From an uncultured Saprospiraceae bacterium (GTDB lineage Bacteria; Bacteroidota; Bacteroidia; Chitinophagales; Saprospiraceae): 7,839 nt of DNA. The stretch's first letter is position 1; each line of letters begins with the position of its first letter. Under the pieces are notes generated by a model. That model made no database searches. It was not told the DNA's origin and saw nothing but the letters and a program-made list of their open reading frames with translations. This document shows, piece by piece, positions 5,338 through 7,839 of the stretch. Position numbers and translations under genes: made by a program. The stretch covers positions 1-7,839 of the forward strand of contig CAKZLT010000104.1 in NCBI GenBank assembly GCA_937127195.1, in the 5' to 3' direction.

Positions 5338-7745
5338 GTAACATCTTTGATGATTGGAATGCAGTACCGCCGATGGATATGGAAGAGGACGATATGATTC
5401 CTCTTTTTCCAATGGATGAAGATGAAGAAACTCCATATATAGATTTTGGAACTCCGATTCCTATTTTACCACTCAAAAACACTGTTTTATTTCCAGGAGT
5501 TGTAATTCCTATTACAATAGGTAGACAACAATCTATCGAAGCCATCACGAAGGCTTACAAAGGAAATAAAATGATTGGGGTACTTTCTCAAAAAGATGCT
5601 CGAATTGAGTCGCCTACTGCGGATGATTTATTTCATGTAGGAACGGTTGCCAAAATTATTCGATTATTGAAAGTGCCAGACGGTACAACAACAGCAATTA
5701 TAAAGGGACAACAGCGATTCGTACTAGAAGAAATGGTAGCTGAAACGCCTTTTATGGAAGCGCGAATTATGCCATTGCCTAGTCATGCTCCCAATGATTC
5801 TAAAGAGTTTTTGGCTTACGTAACTTCTATTAAAGAGTTGGCGCAACGTATTGTTAGGCTTTCGCCAAATATTCCCCCTGAGGCGGGAGTAATGCTGAAA
5901 AATATTGAACGAAATACTTTCTTACTCAATTTTATTTCTTCTAATTTGTCTGTAAAGACGAAAGATAAACAAGTCATATTGGAAACAAATGACTTGATAG
6001 AGAAGGCTAAATTGATTATGGGATATATGAATAATGAGTTGCAACTACTTGAGCTAAGAGACCAAATTGAGTCTAAAGTTCGAGGTGATTTGGATAAGCA
6101 GCAACGAGATTATTTTTTAAACCAGCAACTCAAAACGATTCAAGAAGAGCTTGGAGGAAATCCTCAATCAGAAGAACTTAATGAATTGGAAAAACGAGCT
6201 AAGGACAAAAAATGGAATGATAAGGTTAAAGCTACTTTTGAAAAAGAACTCAAAAAAGCACGCCGAATCAATCCTCAAATGGCAGATTACGGAATTACAA
6301 TTACCTATTTAGAAAATTTACTGGACTTACCTTGGGAAGAATATACGGAAGATAATTTTGACCTAAAGAAGGCACAAAAAATATTGGATGATGATCACTT
6401 TGGGTTAGATAAGGTGAAAGATCGTATTATCGAACATTTGGCTGTATTGAAGCTGAAAGGAGATATGAAAGCACCAATTGTGTGTTTAGTTGGCCCTCCA
6501 GGAGTTGGTAAAACGTCGTTGGGTAAGTCAGTTGCTAGAGCCTTGAACCGTAAGTATGTCCGAATGTCATTAGGTGGATTACATGATGAATCTGAGATTC
6601 GTGGGCACCGAAAAACCTATATAGGCGCAATGCCAGGGCGTTTGATGCAATCTTTAAAGAAAGTAGGTTCTTCTAATCCTGTATTTATCTTGGATGAGAT
6701 AGATAAGATCGGAAAAGACCTTCGTGGTGATCCTTCTTCTGCTCTATTGGAGGTATTAGATCCAGAACAGAATACAACTTTTTATGATAATTATTTGGAG
6801 TTAGAGTATGACTTGTCAAAAGTGTTATTCATTGCTACAGCAAATTCTCTGAATACGATTCAACCTGCTTTGAGGGATAGAATGGAAATTATTCAAGTAA
6901 GTGGCTATTCTATTGAAGAAAAAGTAGAAATTGCAAAACGTCATTTAGTACCAAAACAACGAAAAGAGCATGGACTAAATGGTAAGCAAATTCGATTGAA
7001 TAAAGATGTGCTAGAGGATTTGGTACAGAGTTATACTAGAGAGTCAGGTGTGCGTTCTTTGGAAAGACAAGTTGCTGGCGTTATGAGGAATGTTGCTAAA
7101 AAGGTAGCAATGGAAGAAGATTATAATGTCTCGGTTAAAAAGAAAGAGCTTAAAGACATTCTTGGTCCAAGTAAATTTTCAAGAGAAAAATATCAAGAAA
7201 AACAGCCGCCAGGAGTTGTGGTTGGCTTGGCGTGGACGAGTGTAGGAGGCGCAATTTTATTTATAGAAACGAGCCTAAGTAAAGGAAAAGGTAGCTTAAC
7301 GCTAACAGGAAACTTAGGTAATGTAATGAAAGAATCTGCTACAACAGCTTTGAGTTATTTGAAGGCTCATGCTGCAAAGTTTGACTTGGATGACAGTGTT
7401 TTTGAGAAAACAAATGTTCACATTCATGTTCCTGAAGGTGCAATCCCTAAAGATGGACCATCGGCAGGTATTACAATGCTAACCGCTTTGGCTTCTGCTT
7501 TTTCTAAAAAAAGTGTGAAACCATTCTTAGCAATGACAGGCGAAATTACTTTGCGTGGTCGAGTATTGCCAGTTGGAGGAATTAAGGAAAAAATATTAGC
7601 AGCGAAGCGCGCAGGTATTAAAGAAATTGTTCTTTGTCATGAAAATGAAAAGAACGTTGAAGAAATAGAAGAGTCTTATATAAAAGGTTTGACTTTTCAT
7701 TATGTTAAGAAAATGGAAGATGTATTGAAGGTAGCTTTGGTCTAA
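5334..7745 (+). CDS. lon: ATP-dependent Lon protease (LonA type)
   Basis: Lon is a cytoplasmic ring-shaped AAA+ serine protease that unfolds and degrades misfolded and specific regulatory proteins. The 803 residues cover the whole family layout. The substrate-binding N-domain starts at IPILPLKNTVLFPG (42-55) and runs to about 235, followed by a helical coiled-coil stretch (about 236-315). The AAA+ module has Walker A GPPGVGKT (387-394), Walker B FILDEID (451-457), sensor-1 Asn504, an arginine in PALRDR (511-516) and sensor-2 Arg574 in GVRSLERQ. The protease domain (about 600-800) has catalytic Ser710 in KDGPSAG and Lys753 in GGIKEKILAAK, spaced 43 apart as in E. coli. All catalytic parts are present, so it should be active. 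Residues 1-38 form an acidic extension with 13 Asp or Glu and no Lys or Arg. The start at 5334 is the first in-frame ATG, with no Shine-Dalgarno; later Met codons fall within the acidic segment. Two candidate promoters and a leader frame lie upstream. Confidence 0.97.
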   Translation: MSNIFDDWNAVPPMDMEEDDMIPLFPMDEDEETPYIDFGTPIPILPLKNTVLFPGVVIPITIGRQQSIEAITKAYKGNKMIGVLSQKDARIESPTADDLFHVGTVAKIIRLLKVPDGTTTAIIKGQQRFVLEEMVAETPFMEARIMPLPSHAPNDSKEFLAYVTSIKELAQRIVRLSPNIPPEAGVMLKNIERNTFLLNFISSNLSVKTKDKQVILETNDLIEKAKLIMGYMNNELQLLELRDQIESKVRGDLDKQQRDYFLNQQLKTIQEELGGNPQSEELNELEKRAKDKKWNDKVKATFEKELKKARRINPQMADYGITITYLENLLDLPWEEYTEDNFDLKKAQKILDDDHFGLDKVKDRIIEHLAVLKLKGDMKAPIVCLVGPPGVGKTSLGKSVARALNRKYVRMSLGGLHDESEIRGHRKTYIGAMPGRLMQSLKKVGSSNPVFILDEIDKIGKDLRGDPSSALLEVLDPEQNTTFYDNYLELEYDLSKVLFIATANSLNTIQPALRDRMEIIQVSGYSIEEKVEIAKRHLVPKQRKEHGLNGKQIRLNKDVLEDLVQSYTRESGVRSLERQVAGVMRNVAKKVAMEEDYNVSVKKKELKDILGPSKFSREKYQEKQPPGVVVGLAWTSVGGAILFIETSLSKGKGSLTLTGNLGNVMKESATTALSYLKAHAAKFDLDDSVFEKTNVHIHVPEGAIPKDGPSAGITMLTALASAFSKKSVKPFLAMTGEITLRGRVLPVGGIKEKILAAKRAGIKEIVLCHENEKNVEEIEESYIKGLTFHYVKKMEDVLKVALV

Positions 7746-7766
7746 CCTTATTTTAGAATATATTTG
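7736..7766 (+). promoter_or_regulatory. Bacteroidota-type promoter at the end of lon, for a gene beyond the window
   Basis: TTTG (7736-7739), 19 bases, then TATATTTG (7759-7766) match both halves of the Bacteroidota promoter (-33 TTTG, -7 TAnnTTTG) at the standard spacing. It is the best full promoter match in the window. The -33 half lies within the last codons of lon, and transcription would start near 7770. It suggests a rightward gene starting just past the window edge. Confidence 0.5.
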
Positions 7767-7785
7767 GCTCTATATGATTTAGGTT

Positions 7786-7819
7786 GGTTGATATTTTAAA
7801 AAAATAGGTTATATCAAAC
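7786..7819 (+). repeat. Imperfect inverted repeat downstream of lon
   Basis: GGTTGATAT (7786-7794) and ATATCAAAC (7811-7819) can pair over nine positions with one mismatch around a 16-nt A/T-rich loop. No T run follows, so it is not a convincing intrinsic terminator for lon. It lies after the predicted start of the 7736-7766 promoter and so may be part of the leader of the next gene. Confidence 0.3.
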
Positions 7820-7839
7820 TTCAATCAAACCTTATAGGT

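Noticed and set aside
5291..5548. An 85-codon open frame on the minus strand across the lon start
   Set aside because: Its serine- and isoleucine-rich sequence is the complement of the acidic Lon N-terminus (GAT/GAA codons), so it is a compositional artefact.

Overview
The window looks like core chromosome of a low-GC member of the Bacteroidota, probably a Cytophagales-type gliding bacterium (Flexibacter/Bernardetia-like). That placement is an inference. It rests on the AT-rich DNA, the absence of Shine-Dalgarno sequences before the starts, several TAnnTTTG promoter elements of the kind used by the Bacteroidota major sigma factor, and the efp-accB-accC gene order, which I recall as common in that phylum. 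All recognised proteins are complete, and I see no mobile element, CRISPR array, rRNA or tRNA.

Layout: positions 1-325 are AT-rich non-coding DNA carrying a probable promoter. A rightward cluster follows: efp (elongation factor P), accB (biotin carboxyl carrier protein) and accC (biotin carboxylase). It ends at a strong stem-loop terminator at 2895-2931. Convergent with it, on the minus strand, is a gene for an exported protein with two SPOR-like domains, a peptidoglycan-binding domain and a large C-terminal region I do not recognise. An unusually long intergenic region (about 4771-5333) separates that gene from the divergent lon gene, which encodes an ATP-dependent LonA protease. The window ends just after lon, with a well-formed promoter pointing to a gene beyond the edge.

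How the genes relate: AccB and AccC are two subunits of acetyl-CoA carboxylase, the first committed step of fatty-acid synthesis. EF-P relieves ribosome stalling at polyproline and probably shares their transcript. The exported protein and Lon are not obviously connected to this pathway.

No clearly new system of genes is visible. The most interesting part is the region upstream of lon. It holds a near-consensus sigma-54 -24/-12 promoter, a perfect inverted repeat overlapping the predicted start of transcription, a second vegetative-type -10 element, upstream direct and inverted repeats that could bind an activator, and a 24-codon reading frame whose stop overlaps the lon ATG. This would be unusual control for a Lon protease, but it is predicted from sequence alone. 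The second point of interest is the C-terminal half of the exported SPOR/peptidoglycan-binding protein.
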